Part shown: positions 32,447 through 41,886 of the stretch, piece after piece
Layout of the letters: every line of letters starts with the position of its first letter
How positions within the stretch are numbered: the stretch's first letter is position 1
DNA from: AC-32 sp963728765
GTDB taxonomy: Bacteria; Actinomycetota; Thermoleophilia; Gaiellales; Gaiellaceae
Length of the DNA stretch: 64,000 nucleotides
Direction: 5' to 3'
Assembly: GCA_963728765.1 (NCBI GenBank)
Contig: CAVSKX010000002.1
Span: 186,001-250,000 of the forward strand
The notes under the pieces: model-generated
What the model was told of the DNA's origin: nothing
Database searches by the model: none
Seen by the model: only the letters and a program-made list of their open reading frames with translations
Position numbers and translations under genes: made by a program

Positions 32447-34465
32447 TCAGCCTCTCCGGAACCTCGCGGTGACCGAACGGTTGGTGGTCATCGATACCAC
32501 GCACGTCGGTGACGAGCCGCTGCACGCGCCCGACCACCTGGCGAAGCGCGAGCCGGCGGAGGGTGAGGCAGTCAGCGTCACAGACGTGCCGTTCGAGTAG
32601 GTCGCGACGCAAGTCGACCCGCAGTTGATCCCCGCGGGCGAGCTCGTCACGGTGCCGTTGCCGTTCCCCGACTTCGTCACCGTCAACGTCCACGTGAGAG
32701 GCGGAGGTGGCGGTGGAGGTGGCGGGGGCGGCGGAGGTGGCGGTGGCGGAGGCGGTGGAGGCGGAGGCGTCCCACCGCAGCTCGGGAAGGTGAAGGTCCC
32801 GATCCGCGTGCGCCAGTTGAAGCTCGAAGTGGTCTGGTAGTACTCCTGCGTGTACCAGAAGGTGCAGTCGTCGACCGGGTCGACGGTCAGGTCGCTGTAG
32901 TCGCCCCAACGGCTGCTGGTGCCGGTCTGGCTCCCGGTGCCGGAGAACAGGGTCGCCTCACCCTGCCCCAGCGTGTTCGCCGGGTCGCCCGCGAGCCGTC
33001 CCGCATAGCGGACCTGCGGGCTGATCGACGCGCTCGAGGCGCTGAACCCGATCGCCAGGTTCCCGCTCTGGTCCATCGCGGCGCTCCCCATCCAGCGCCA
33101 CGTCGTGTCGGGCTGGTAGGTGCTCTGCTGGACGAAGGACGGCGTACCGGAGGTGGCGTTGCCGATCTCGTACCAGCGGATCCCGGCGACGCCTCCCGAC
33201 GAGACGGTCTGGTTGCCCACGAGCGCCTCGTGCCCGTCGCCGAAGCGGCGGTAGGCGAGCCGGAACATGCCGCGGTCGCCGATCGCATCCACCCGCGACG
33301 TCGTTCCGGCCTGCGGCACGCAGCTCCGCGTCGTCGGGCAGATCACCGTGTACCCGGCAGGTGTGAGGTTCCCGGCCAGCGTGAAGGTCGAGTTGGCCGG
33401 AGTTCCGAAGTCGACGTGGTAGCGCCAGAGCTTCCACGTCGCCGCGGTTCCGGACATCAGGAACGGATTCGGCGCTCCCGCGGGCGGCGCGGTCGAGCCG
33501 TCTAGGTCGCCCGGCAGGAACGCGTCGTTCCCGGAGTTGAACACCGACGAGTTACGCGTCGTCACGAACGTCGCCGGGCTCCCGGCCAGCATCGCCGCGC
33601 GATTGAACGCGAACGGCTGCGGGCCCAGGAAGGCGGTGCCGGCCGAGTTGAACACGTTCATCGACATGTAGTAGGCGTCGGGCCACACGCCCAGGTGCGG
33701 GTAGTCGAAGAAGTCGGAGCCGAGGTGGAACCCGTAGCGGTTCCACGAGCCGGTCGCGTCACTCGTGGTCGAGACCGCGACACACTCGTCCGTCGGCACG
33801 CTCGTTCCCGCGAACTGCGAGATCACCCAGCGGTTGGCAAGCTGGTCGTAGAGCACGACCGGGTCGCCGGCGCCGGAGCTCTGGCAAACCCCGCCGAAGC
33901 CGTTCCAGACAGTGGCGATCCCGACCGGGCCGAGCATCGAGGCCCCGGTCGACTTGTTGAAGACCTGGAATCCCTCGTTGACGATCTGGACGTACTGCGT
34001 CGCGCCCACCTCGCCGTTCGTGTCGGGCGGCGCGCAGTTACAGGCGACGCCCGGAAACGGGATCCCGTTGAAGTTCAGGCCCGGTGCGGGCATGTTCGGC
34101 GCGGACGGCTGCGACTGAACGACAGTGTCGCGGACGTCCTTGTGCTGCGAGACCGCGCGCGGGTTCGGGCTTGCCTCCATCTCGCGGCCGGGGGCCAGCG
34201 GACTGGCCCGCATCTCGCGCAGCGGACGCGAGGTGTCGTTGTGGTACGAGTGGCCGACGATCGTGTGCTTCCCGGCCGCCCCTGCGGTGGCAGTCTCGGG
34301 CGCACGCGGGAGCGGCCCGTTCACCTTCACGGTGATCCCGCCGCCGGACGCGCCCGCGAGCACCACTCCAGCTCCCACGGACAACGCGGCGACGGCAAAC
34401 ATGCCGACGACGACAAGGGCGCGCCGTGCCCTTGCCGCGCGGCTCCATAGTTGAGCCAGCTTCAT
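32447..34465 (-). CDS. Giant secreted surface protein, paralog 1 (InlB-like C-terminal repeat)
   Basis: 672 residues. The signal helix is LVVVGMFAVAALSVGAGVVL. A core of about 540 residues is shared with the next two genes, with anchors VGHSYHNDTSRPL, GVACNCAPPDTNGEVGATQY, FHLGSDFFDYPHLGVWPDAY and WGDYSDLTVDPVDDCTFWYT. An uninterrupted run of about 23 Pro follows, then one InlB-like/Listeria-type repeat (TVTSSPAGINCGSTC, RFARWSGACSG). The core fold is not recognised; it may be a beta-propeller-like surface domain. ATG at 34465 behind GGGGATTGGGGG. Confidence 0.8.
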   Translation of the reverse strand: MKLAQLWSRAARARRALVVVGMFAVAALSVGAGVVLAGASGGGITVKVNGPLPRAPETATAGAAGKHTIVGHSYHNDTSRPLREMRASPLAPGREMEASPNPRAVSQHKDVRDTVVQSQPSAPNMPAPGLNFNGIPFPGVACNCAPPDTNGEVGATQYVQIVNEGFQVFNKSTGASMLGPVGIATVWNGFGGVCQSSGAGDPVVLYDQLANRWVISQFAGTSVPTDECVAVSTTSDATGSWNRYGFHLGSDFFDYPHLGVWPDAYYMSMNVFNSAGTAFLGPQPFAFNRAAMLAGSPATFVTTRNSSVFNSGNDAFLPGDLDGSTAPPAGAPNPFLMSGTAATWKLWRYHVDFGTPANSTFTLAGNLTPAGYTVICPTTRSCVPQAGTTSRVDAIGDRGMFRLAYRRFGDGHEALVGNQTVSSGGVAGIRWYEIGNATSGTPSFVQQSTYQPDTTWRWMGSAAMDQSGNLAIGFSASSASISPQVRYAGRLAGDPANTLGQGEATLFSGTGSQTGTSSRWGDYSDLTVDPVDDCTFWYTQEYYQTTSSFNWRTRIGTFTFPSCGGTPPPPPPPPPPPPPPPPPPPPPPPLTWTLTVTKSGNGNGTVTSSPAGINCGSTCVATYSNGTSVTLTASPSAGSRFARWSGACSGSSPTCVVSMTTNRSVTARFRRG

Positions 34466-34508
34466 CCCCCAATCCCCTCTCTGTCTGACGGCAGCTGACG
34501 GCTGGGTA

Positions 34509-37500
34509 TTACTCGCTCCGTCGGACGAATGCAAGCGGGGCTACTGCTTCGTCGGCCCCTTTCCGACAGCCAGGCTGAGCCTCGCGCCGTGCTTCAGCCG
34601 CTTCCAAGGCCGCGGCGTCTGCGCGAGCACCTTGCCCTTCTTCCTCGCGGTCGAGGTTCTGTGCGTGACCGATCCGACGCCGCAGTGCGACCTGGCGATC
34701 TTCGACCTCGCCTTGCCCACGGTCATCCCGACGACGTTCGGCACGACGCAGGGTGCGAGCCGACGCGCAAACCTCGCGGTGACCGTGAGGTTGGCGGTCA
34801 TCGACACGACGCAGGTCCGCGACGAGCCCGAGCAAGCGCCCGACCAGTTGCGGAAGCGCGAGTTGGCGTTCGGCGTGGCCGTCAGCGTCACGGTCGTGCC
34901 GTTCACGAAGGTCGCCACGCACGTCTGGCCGCAATTGATCCCGGCCGGTGAGCTGGTTACTCGCCCGTTCCCCTGACCCGTCTTGGTCACCGTCAGTGTC
35001 CGCACCGTCGGTGGAGGCGGAGGGGGCGGTGGAGGCGGGGGCGGTGGCGGTGGCGGGGGTGGCGGGTGGCGGTGGCGGAGGCGGGGGTGGCGGCGGAGGC
35101 GGCGGAGGGGGCGGTGTGCCGCACGTTCGCGAGGTCAGCGAGACGTTGTCGATGCGCCAGCCGGTTCCCGCGACGGACTCGTCACTGCCCATCCGCCAGC
35201 GCAGCACGATGTTGTGCCCCGCCGCCGCCGGCGGCAGGTTGACGGTCGTCGTCACGAAGCCGCCCGAGGAGCCGCTCCAGGCGCTCCTCCCCGCGAGCGG
35301 GTTGGAGAAGGTGGTGCTGATCGTGGCGTTGTAGCCGCCGTCGGCGAAGCTCCCGCCGGCCGCGACGATGTCCTGGAACGGGCCGCCGTCGATGCTGATC
35401 TCGAGCACGCCGCCGTCGTAGGTGCTTTCGAGGTCGCGGTTCTGTCGGAACGTGAGGACCGGCAACGCGCCCGGAACCGCGATCGTCGGCGAGTCGAGCC
35501 GCTTGTCGCTCACCGTCTGGGGATCGTTCACGAAGGCCGCGTTCGGCGCCGAGTCCGCCGCAGGCGACGGCGTGCCGGAGCTCGAGGTCGTCCAGAGCGG
35601 CGCGGCCCCAGTCGCGTTCGTGGCCGTCCAGCCCGCCGGGAGAGCCGGTGCCGTCACGCCGTCGAAGTTCTGGCTCATCGTCGTGGCCAGCGGCCCGAGC
35701 ACCTGGACCGACGCGGACGCGCTGTTCGAGCCGCCGTTCGCGCTCGTGAACGAGGCCGTGTTCGAGAGCACCGCTCCGCAGGTGCCCGTGCTCGTGCCGC
35801 TCACCACGTGGACGTGCGTGCTCGTCCCGGCCGCGAGCGACGTCTGGTTCCACACGAGCTGCTGGTTCGGCGGCGAGCCGCTGACCGACCAGCCGGCGCT
35901 GGAACCGCCCGCGTCGACCGACCAGCTCACGTCGGTCCCGGACGGCAGGTTGTCCGCGACTGCGATCCCGGTCGCCGCCTGGCCGCCGACGTTCGACAGC
36001 GTCACCGTGAACCCGGCCTGGGACCCCGCGTCCACGGTGGCGGCATCCGCCGTCTTGCCGATCGTCAGGAACGCATTCGGGTTGTTGCACGACGGGAACT
36101 TGAAGTTGCCGATGCGCGTCCGCCAGTTGAACTCGTCGGCCGGCACCGCGTAGTACTCCTGCGTGTACCAGAAGGTGCAGTCGTCGACGGGGTCGACGGT
36201 CAGGTCGCTGTAGTCGCCCCAGCGGTTGCCGGTGCCGAACTGGCTCCCGGTGCCGGCGAAGAGCGTCGCCTCGCCCTGGGCGAGCGTGTTGGCCGGGTCG
36301 CCCGCGAGCCGGCCGGCGTAGCGGATCTGCGGGTAGATCGCCGCGTTCGACGCGCTGTACCCGAGGGCCAGGTCCCCGTCGCGGTCCATGGCCGCGCTGC
36401 CCATCCACCGCCACGTCGAGTCGGGCTGGTACGTGCTCTGCTGGACGAACGCGGGCGTGCCGGCGGTCGCGTTGCCGATCTCGTACCAGCGAATCCCGGC
36501 GACCCCGCCCGAAGAGACCGACTGGTTCCCGACCAGCGCCTCGTGCCCGTCGGCGAACTTCCGGTACGCGAGCCGGAACATGCCGCGGTCGCCGATTCCG
36601 TCGAGCCCCGACGACGTGCCCAGCTGCGGCACGCAACCGCGAGTGCTGGGACATAGCTCGGTGTAGGCCGCGGGCGTGAGGTTCCCGCCCAGCGTGAACG
36701 TCGAGTTGGCCGGCGTGCCGAAGTCGACGTGGTAGCGCCACAGCTTCCAGGCGGCTGCCGTGCCGGACATCAGGAACGGCGCGGGCGCGCCGGACGTCGG
36801 CTGAGTCGACCCGTCGAGATCCGCCGGCAGCAACGCGTCGTTCGTCGGCGAGAAGACGGCGGCGGCGCGCGTCGTGACGAAGGTCGCGGCCGTTCCCGCG
36901 AGCATGGCCGCCCGGTTGAAGGCAAAGGGCTGCGGGCCCAGGAACGCTGTCCCGGCCGAGTTGAACACGTTCATCGACATGTAGTAGGCGTCGGGCCACA
37001 CGCCCAGGTGCGGGTAGTCGAAGAAGTCGGTGCCGAGGTGGAACCCGTAGCGGTTCCACGAGCCCGTCGCGTCGCTCGTGGTCGAGACGGCGATGCACTC
37101 GTCGGTCGGCACGTCGTTTGGTTGACCTGCGAACTGGGAGATGAGCCAGCGGTTGGCGAGCTGGTCGTAGAGCACGACCGGATCGCCGAACCCGCTGGTC
37201 TCGCACACGCCGCCGAATCCGTTCCAGACCGTCGAGATCCCGACCGGCCCGAGCATCGACGCGCCCGTTGCCTTGTTGAACACCTGGAATCCCTCGTTGA
37301 CGATCTGGACGTACTGCGTCAGGCCGACCTCGCCGTTGGTGTCGGGCGGCGCGCAGTTACAGCCGACGCCGGGGAACGGGATCCCGTCGAAGTTCAGCGT
37401 GGTGCCCGGCATGTTCGGGGCGAACTGCCTCGTCTGGCGCGCCGCGTCGGGAGCGTCCTTGTGCTCGGAGACCGGGCGCGGGTTCGGGCTCGCCTCTTTC

Positions 37501-37772
37501 TCGCGGCCCGGCCCCAGCGGCTTGGCAGGGAGCACACGAAGCGGAAGCGAGGTGTCGTTGTGGTACGAGTGGCCGACGATCACCTTCGCGCCCGGCTCGG
37601 CGCTCGAGAGCTGCGCGCGCGGCACCGGGCCGTTCACCCGAACGTTGATTCCACCACCGGTCGCGCCCGCCACCACGACCCCGGCTCCGATCGACAGCGC
37701 CCCCGCAGCGAATACGGCGACGACGATCGCCGTGCGCTTCCCGGCGGGCACGCGTCCCTCGAACGGCTTCAT
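34509..37772 (-). CDS. Giant secreted surface protein, paralog 2 (frameshift in the proline tract)
   Basis: The signal (VVAVFAAGALSIGAGVVVAG) and shared core are as in paralog 1. A DUF11-like repeat (IGKTADAATVDAGSQAGFTV), a jelly-roll-like domain (QNFDGVTAPALPAGWTATNA to GTGWRIDNVSLTSR) and a Pro run follow. Near 35061-35072, in the GGN/CCN tract, the frame changes. The literal ORF ends at 34509 with nonsense. The other frame gives the expected InlB-like repeat (GRVTSSPAGINCGQTC) and a PASTA domain (VVPNVVGMTVGKARSKIARS) ending at 34541. Paralogs 1 and 3 show what the intact tail should be. Confidence 0.75.
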   Translation of the reverse strand: MKPFEGRVPAGKRTAIVVAVFAAGALSIGAGVVVAGATGGGINVRVNGPVPRAQLSSAEPGAKVIVGHSYHNDTSLPLRVLPAKPLGPGREKEASPNPRPVSEHKDAPDAARQTRQFAPNMPGTTLNFDGIPFPGVGCNCAPPDTNGEVGLTQYVQIVNEGFQVFNKATGASMLGPVGISTVWNGFGGVCETSGFGDPVVLYDQLANRWLISQFAGQPNDVPTDECIAVSTTSDATGSWNRYGFHLGTDFFDYPHLGVWPDAYYMSMNVFNSAGTAFLGPQPFAFNRAAMLAGTAATFVTTRAAAVFSPTNDALLPADLDGSTQPTSGAPAPFLMSGTAAAWKLWRYHVDFGTPANSTFTLGGNLTPAAYTELCPSTRGCVPQLGTSSGLDGIGDRGMFRLAYRKFADGHEALVGNQSVSSGGVAGIRWYEIGNATAGTPAFVQQSTYQPDSTWRWMGSAAMDRDGDLALGYSASNAAIYPQIRYAGRLAGDPANTLAQGEATLFAGTGSQFGTGNRWGDYSDLTVDPVDDCTFWYTQEYYAVPADEFNWRTRIGNFKFPSCNNPNAFLTIGKTADAATVDAGSQAGFTVTLSNVGGQAATGIAVADNLPSGTDVSWSVDAGGSSAGWSVSGSPPNQQLVWNQTSLAAGTSTHVHVVSGTSTGTCGAVLSNTASFTSANGGSNSASASVQVLGPLATTMSQNFDGVTAPALPAGWTATNATGAAPLWTTSSSGTPSPAADSAPNAAFVNDPQTVSDKRLDSPTIAVPGALPVLTFRQNRDLESTYDGGVLEISIDGGPFQDIVAAGGSFADGGYNATISTTFSNPLAGRSAWSGSSGGFVTTTVNLPPAAAGHNIVLRWRMGSDESVAGTGWRIDNVSLTSRTCGTPPPPPPPPPPPPPPPPPATPATATAPASTAPSASTDGADTDGDQDGSGERASNQLTGRDQLRPDVRGDLRERHDRDADGHAERQLALPQLVGRLLGLVADLRRVDDRQPHGHREVCASARTLRRAERRRDDRGQGEVEDRQVALRRRIGHAQNLDREEEGQGARADAAALEAAEARREAQPGCRKGADEAVAPLAFVRRSE

Positions 37773-37871
37773 CCCCCGGCCCCCTCGCTCGTGTCGTTTC
37801 ACGGTCCGGCCTCCGACGGTCCTACTCCGTCGCGGACGCTAATGCAAGGATCAGACGGCTTCGCGCGCGGG

Positions 37872-40256
37872 CTAGCGGCGACCGACGGTCAGGTTCACCC
37901 TGGCGCCGGGCGCGAGACGCTTGCCGGGCTTCGGCCTCTGCGTGAGCACCCTGCCGCGCCTGCTCTTCACCGACCGCTTCCGCGTGATCTTGCCGACGGT
38001 GCAGTGCGCGCGCTTGATCCTCGCTCTTGCTTTCTTCAGCGTGAGGCGCAGCACCTTCGGCACGATGCACTTCGCCCTGAACGTCGCGGTGGCGGCCCTG
38101 TCGACCGTCATCGAAAGCGCGCACGTCGACTTGCCGGCGCAGGCGCCGCTCCAGCCGCTGAAGACGGACGTCGCGGTCGGCTTGGCGGTCAGCGTCAATG
38201 CCGTGCCATACGGGAACCCGGCGCTGCAGATGCTCCCGCAGCCGATCCCGCCCGGCGAGCTCGTTACGGTGCCGCGGCCGTTCCCCTTCTTGCCGACGGT
38301 CAGGTGCCGCGTCTGAAGCGTGAAGGTCGCGGTGACCGTCGTCGCCCCGTTGAGGACGAACGTGCAGACTCCGGCGCCGGCGCACCCGCCGCCCAACCAC
38401 CCGGTGAAGTCCGAGCCGACGGCAGGGGTGGCCGTCAACGTCATCGGCGTCCCGTCATCGAACCCTGCCGAGCAGGTCGAGCCGCAATTCACGCCGGCGG
38501 GGCTCGAGGTGACCGTGCCGGCGCCCGTGCCATTCTTGATCGTCGTGACGCTGAAGGTCGGAGCGCAGCCGTGCATCTCGAAGCTGCCTATCCGCGTGCG
38601 CCAGTTGAAGCTGGAAGTGGTCTGGTAGTACTCCTGCGTGTACCAGAAGGTGCAGTCGTCGACGGGGTCTACGGTCAGGTCGCTGTAGTCGCCCCAGCGG
38701 TTGTTCGGCGTATCCATTTGGCTGCCACTGCCCGCGAAGAGCGTCGTCTCACCCTGAGCGAGCGTGTTCTGCGGGTCGGCCGCCAGCCGGCCCGCGTACC
38801 TGATCGCCGGGTGCATCGTCGGGCTTGAGGCGCTGAAGCCGAGCGCGAGGTTGCCGAAGCGATCCATTGCCGCGCTTCCCATCCACCGCCACGTCGTGTC
38901 GGGCTGGTACGTGCTCTGCTGCACGAACGACGGAATGCCGGAGGTCGCGTGGTTGATCTCGTACCAGCGGATCCCGGCAACGCCCCCCGATTGCACGGTC
39001 ATGTTCCCGACAAGTGCCTCGCGGCTGCCGAAGTTGCGGTAGGCGAGGCGGAACATGCCGCGGTCGGCCAGCGCGTCGAGGCCGTCGGCCGTCCCCTGCT
39101 GCGGCACGCAGTCCGGCTCGCCCAGGCAAAGCGCCGTGAATCCCGCCGGGTTGAGCGTCCCGCCAACCGTGAAGGTCGAATTTGTAGGCGTGGTGAAGTC
39201 GACGTGGAAGCGCCAGAGCGGCCACGTCGTCGGCTTGAACGGCCCGGACATCAGGAACGGGTTCGGCGCGCCCGCGGGCGGAGGGGTCGAGCCGTCGAGG
39301 TCGGCCGGCAGCATCGAGTCGTTGTCCGGGTTGAAGACCGACGGATCGCGCGTGGTGACGAACGTCGCCGGCTGCCCCGCCAGCATTTTCGCGCGGTCGA
39401 ACGCGAAGGGCTGCGGGCCAAGGAAGGCCGTCCCCGCGCTGTTGAAGATGTTCATCGACATGTAGTACGCGTCGGGCCACACGCCGATATGCGGATAGTC
39501 GAAGTAGTCGGTGCCGAGGTGGAACCCGTAGCGGTAGTACGCGCCGGTCGCGTCGCTCGTCTGCGAGATCGCGATGCACTCGTCCGTCGGCACGGGCGAT
39601 CCGGCGAACTGCGAGATCAACCAGCGGTTGGCGAGCTGGTCGTAAAGCACGACCGGGTCCCCGTCACCGTCGTTCTCGCAGACCCCGCCGAAGAGGTCCC
39701 ACAGCGCGGCGATGTCCGTGGGAGACGTCAGCGCGGCGCCGGTGTTCTTGTCGAACACCTGGAAACCTTGGTTGACGGCCTGCACGTACTGCGTCGCGCC
39801 GACCTCGCCGTTGGTGTCGGGCGGCGCGCAGTTGCAATTTACGCCGGGGAACGGGATGCCGTCGAAGTTCAGCGTCGTCCCGGGCACCCTCGGCGCGAAG
39901 CGCGTGGTCTGGCGCACCGCATCGGGTGTGTCCGCGTGCCGCGAGACCGGCCGCGGATTCGGGCTCACCTCGGTGTGAAAGCCGGGCACTGGTGCCGCCG
40001 GATTCACGAGCGTCCGGACGACCGGCGAGACATCGTTTCGGTACGAGTGGCCGACGATGACGCGCTTGCCCGTGGTCCCCACGGGATGCGGAGCGCGCGG
40101 AACGGGGCCGTCCGGCCTCACCGCGATCCCGTGCGGCGAGGGCCCGGCCGCAACAACGCCGGCCTCGACCGCCGCAACGACGGCGAGCGACACAGCCAAG
40201 ACGAGCACTCCGCGCCGTCTCCCGACTGCGCGCAGCCTCGCTACAAAAAAACTCAT
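37872..40256 (-). CDS. Giant secreted surface protein, paralog 3 (two InlB-like repeats and PASTA)
   Basis: 794 residues. The signal is LVLAVSLAVVAAVEAGVVAA. The shared core (NCNCAPPDTNGEVGATQYVQ, WGDYSDLTVDPVDD) is followed directly, without a Pro run, by two InlB-like repeats (GAGTVTSSPAGVNCGSTCSA; GRGTVTSSPGGIGCGSICSA). A C-terminal PASTA-like domain (PKVLRLTLKKARARIKRAHC to GARVNLTVGRR) ends it. PASTA domains bind peptidoglycan, so the tail probably anchors the protein to the wall. Intact. Confidence 0.8.
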   Translation of the reverse strand: MSFFVARLRAVGRRRGVLVLAVSLAVVAAVEAGVVAAGPSPHGIAVRPDGPVPRAPHPVGTTGKRVIVGHSYRNDVSPVVRTLVNPAAPVPGFHTEVSPNPRPVSRHADTPDAVRQTTRFAPRVPGTTLNFDGIPFPGVNCNCAPPDTNGEVGATQYVQAVNQGFQVFDKNTGAALTSPTDIAALWDLFGGVCENDGDGDPVVLYDQLANRWLISQFAGSPVPTDECIAISQTSDATGAYYRYGFHLGTDYFDYPHIGVWPDAYYMSMNIFNSAGTAFLGPQPFAFDRAKMLAGQPATFVTTRDPSVFNPDNDSMLPADLDGSTPPPAGAPNPFLMSGPFKPTTWPLWRFHVDFTTPTNSTFTVGGTLNPAGFTALCLGEPDCVPQQGTADGLDALADRGMFRLAYRNFGSREALVGNMTVQSGGVAGIRWYEINHATSGIPSFVQQSTYQPDTTWRWMGSAAMDRFGNLALGFSASSPTMHPAIRYAGRLAADPQNTLAQGETTLFAGSGSQMDTPNNRWGDYSDLTVDPVDDCTFWYTQEYYQTTSSFNWRTRIGSFEMHGCAPTFSVTTIKNGTGAGTVTSSPAGVNCGSTCSAGFDDGTPMTLTATPAVGSDFTGWLGGGCAGAGVCTFVLNGATTVTATFTLQTRHLTVGKKGNGRGTVTSSPGGIGCGSICSAGFPYGTALTLTAKPTATSVFSGWSGACAGKSTCALSMTVDRAATATFRAKCIVPKVLRLTLKKARARIKRAHCTVGKITRKRSVKSRRGRVLTQRPKPGKRLAPGARVNLTVGRR

Positions 40257-40343
40257 GCCCCGGTCCTCTCTCTGGCGGCGTTCAGCAACAGGTCTTACTC
40301 CTTTTCGACCGTAGGAGCAAGATGCTGAAGGGTTAGACGGCTG

Positions 40344-41573
40344 TCAGGGCGCGCGGCCGACGAGGACGCACGCGTTGTGGCCGCCGAGGCCCATTGCGTT
40401 CGAGAGTGCGACGTCGACCTCGGCCTTACGCGACTCGTTGGGCACGTAGTCGAGGTCGCAGGTCGGGTCGGGATGCTCGTAGTTGATCGTCGGTGGGAGC
40501 ACGCCGTCGCGGACGGCCAGGACGCACATCATCGCCTCGATCGCGCCCGCGGCCCCGAAGCAGTGACCCATGACGGACTTCGTCGAGGAGACGGCGAGCT
40601 TGTGGGCGTGTTCGGCGAAGACGTCCTTGATCGCCTTCGTCTCGGCCGCGTCGCCGAGCGGCGTCGAGGTGCCGTGGGCGTTGACGTAGCCGACGCGCAC
40701 GGGCTCGACCCCTGCTCGCTCGAGGGCGCTGCGCATCATCACCGCGACGCCGATCGCCTCGGGCTCGGGCGCGGCGAGGTGGTACGCGTCGTTGGAGGTG
40801 CCGTAGCCGAGCACCTCGGCGTAGATCTCGGCGCCGCGTGCCCGGGCGGCCTCGAGCTCCTCCAGGACGAGCACGCAGGCGCCCTCCCCCATCACGAACC
40901 CGGCGCGCGTAGCGTCGAACGGCCGCGAGGCCCGCGGCGGGTGCTCCTCCTCGGCAGCGAGGCCGCGCATGGCCGTGAAGCCGGCGAGGATCAGCGGGTG
41001 GATGCAGGCCTCGGTGCCGCCCGCGAGGATCGCGTCGGCATCGCCGCGGCGGATGATCTCGGCGCCCTCGCCCACGGCGTGCGAGCCGGTGGCGCAGGCG
41101 GACACGGGCGCGTAGTTCGGCCCGCGGATGCCGAGCGAGATCGCGAGCTGGCCGCTCGCCGAGTCGACCAGGACGCTCGGGATGAAGTAGGGCGAGACGC
41201 GGTCAGGCCCGCGGTCGCGCAGCGTGTCCGCCTGTTCGACGATCCCGATCAGGCCGCCGATCGCGGAGCCGAAGACGATTCCGACGCGATGCGGGTCGAA
41301 GCCGTTCAGGCCGGCGTCGGCAACTGCCTCCTTCGCGGCGCCGAGCGCGAGCACGACGTTCCGGTCGAGCCGGCGCAGGTCCTTCGGCCCGGCGAGACCG
41401 GTCGGGTCGAACTCCTTCACCTCGGCAGCGACGCGCACCGGCAGCCCGTCCGTCTCGAAGGTGCGGATCCAGTCGATGCCGCTCTCGCCCGCTACGGCGG
41501 CACGCCAGGTCTCCGGCGCGGTGTTCCCGACCGGCGTGATCGCTCCCAGCCCCGTGACGACGACCCGTCGCAC
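40344..41573 (-). CDS. fabF: Beta-ketoacyl-ACP synthase II
   Basis: 409 residues of the thiolase-fold condensing enzyme that elongates acyl-ACP. N-terminus RRVVVTGLGAITPVGN. Catalytic triad: Cys in SACATGSHAVGEGAE, His in VNAHGTSTPLGD, His in SVMGHCFGAAGAIEAM. The last motif is usually TGHLLGA and is slightly altered here. Full length. The GTG start is preceded by a close -10 box. No other fab genes are adjacent. Confidence 0.92.
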   Translation of the reverse strand: MRRVVVTGLGAITPVGNTAPETWRAAVAGESGIDWIRTFETDGLPVRVAAEVKEFDPTGLAGPKDLRRLDRNVVLALGAAKEAVADAGLNGFDPHRVGIVFGSAIGGLIGIVEQADTLRDRGPDRVSPYFIPSVLVDSASGQLAISLGIRGPNYAPVSACATGSHAVGEGAEIIRRGDADAILAGGTEACIHPLILAGFTAMRGLAAEEEHPPRASRPFDATRAGFVMGEGACVLVLEELEAARARGAEIYAEVLGYGTSNDAYHLAAPEPEAIGVAVMMRSALERAGVEPVRVGYVNAHGTSTPLGDAAETKAIKDVFAEHAHKLAVSSTKSVMGHCFGAAGAIEAMMCVLAVRDGVLPPTINYEHPDPTCDLDYVPNESRKAEVDVALSNAMGLGGHNACVLVGRAP

Positions 41574-41579
41574 GGTAGG

Positions 41580-41585
41580 AGCTTA
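41580..41585 (-). promoter_or_regulatory. -10 box of fabF, leaderless arrangement
   Basis: On the minus strand TAAGCT ends 6 nt before GTG 41573. Confidence 0.4.
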
Positions 41586-41590
41586 GAGAC

Positions 41591-41866
41591 CTACGCCCTC
41601 CGCTCCATGGCGAATCGCCCGAAGACCTGCCCGCGGAAGGTCGCGCGGCCGAGGTAGCGGTCGCCGTCCGGCTCGAGCTCGTCGACGAAGCCGCGGAACG
41701 GCGCCCGGTAGCGGAGGCTGAGTCCGACGACGTCGAACGGCACACCGACGAGCGGGCCGACCCGGGTCTCGCCGGAGCCGCCCCGGATGACCTTGCGGAC
41801 CCCGACCATCGGCGGCAGCAGGCCACCGACGCGTCGCACGTTCCAGGCGCCATCGAGCTCGGCCAC
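41591..41866 (-). CDS. Small conserved-looking hypothetical protein
   Basis: 91 residues: MAELDGAWNVRRVGGLLPPM, then GVPFDVVGLSLRYRAPFRGF and GDRYLGRATFRGQVFGRF. It is compact and beta-rich with no signal or membrane segment. GTG start only 20 bp from the divergent ligase gene, so they share a promoter region. It ends 17 bp before the fabF start on the same strand. I do not recognise a function; the strand pattern resembles a lipocalin-like fragment, but weakly. Confidence 0.6.
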   Translation of the reverse strand: MAELDGAWNVRRVGGLLPPMVGVRKVIRGGSGETRVGPLVGVPFDVVGLSLRYRAPFRGFVDELEPDGDRYLGRATFRGQVFGRFAMERRA

Positions 41867-41886
41867 GTCGTTAGCGTTGTCTCTCG

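Noticed and set aside
36729..38828. A 700-codon plus-strand frame across two secreted paralogs
   Set aside because: It crosses gene boundaries and reads as repetitive Arg/Val/Glu sequence. It exists because stops are rare in this GC-rich strand.
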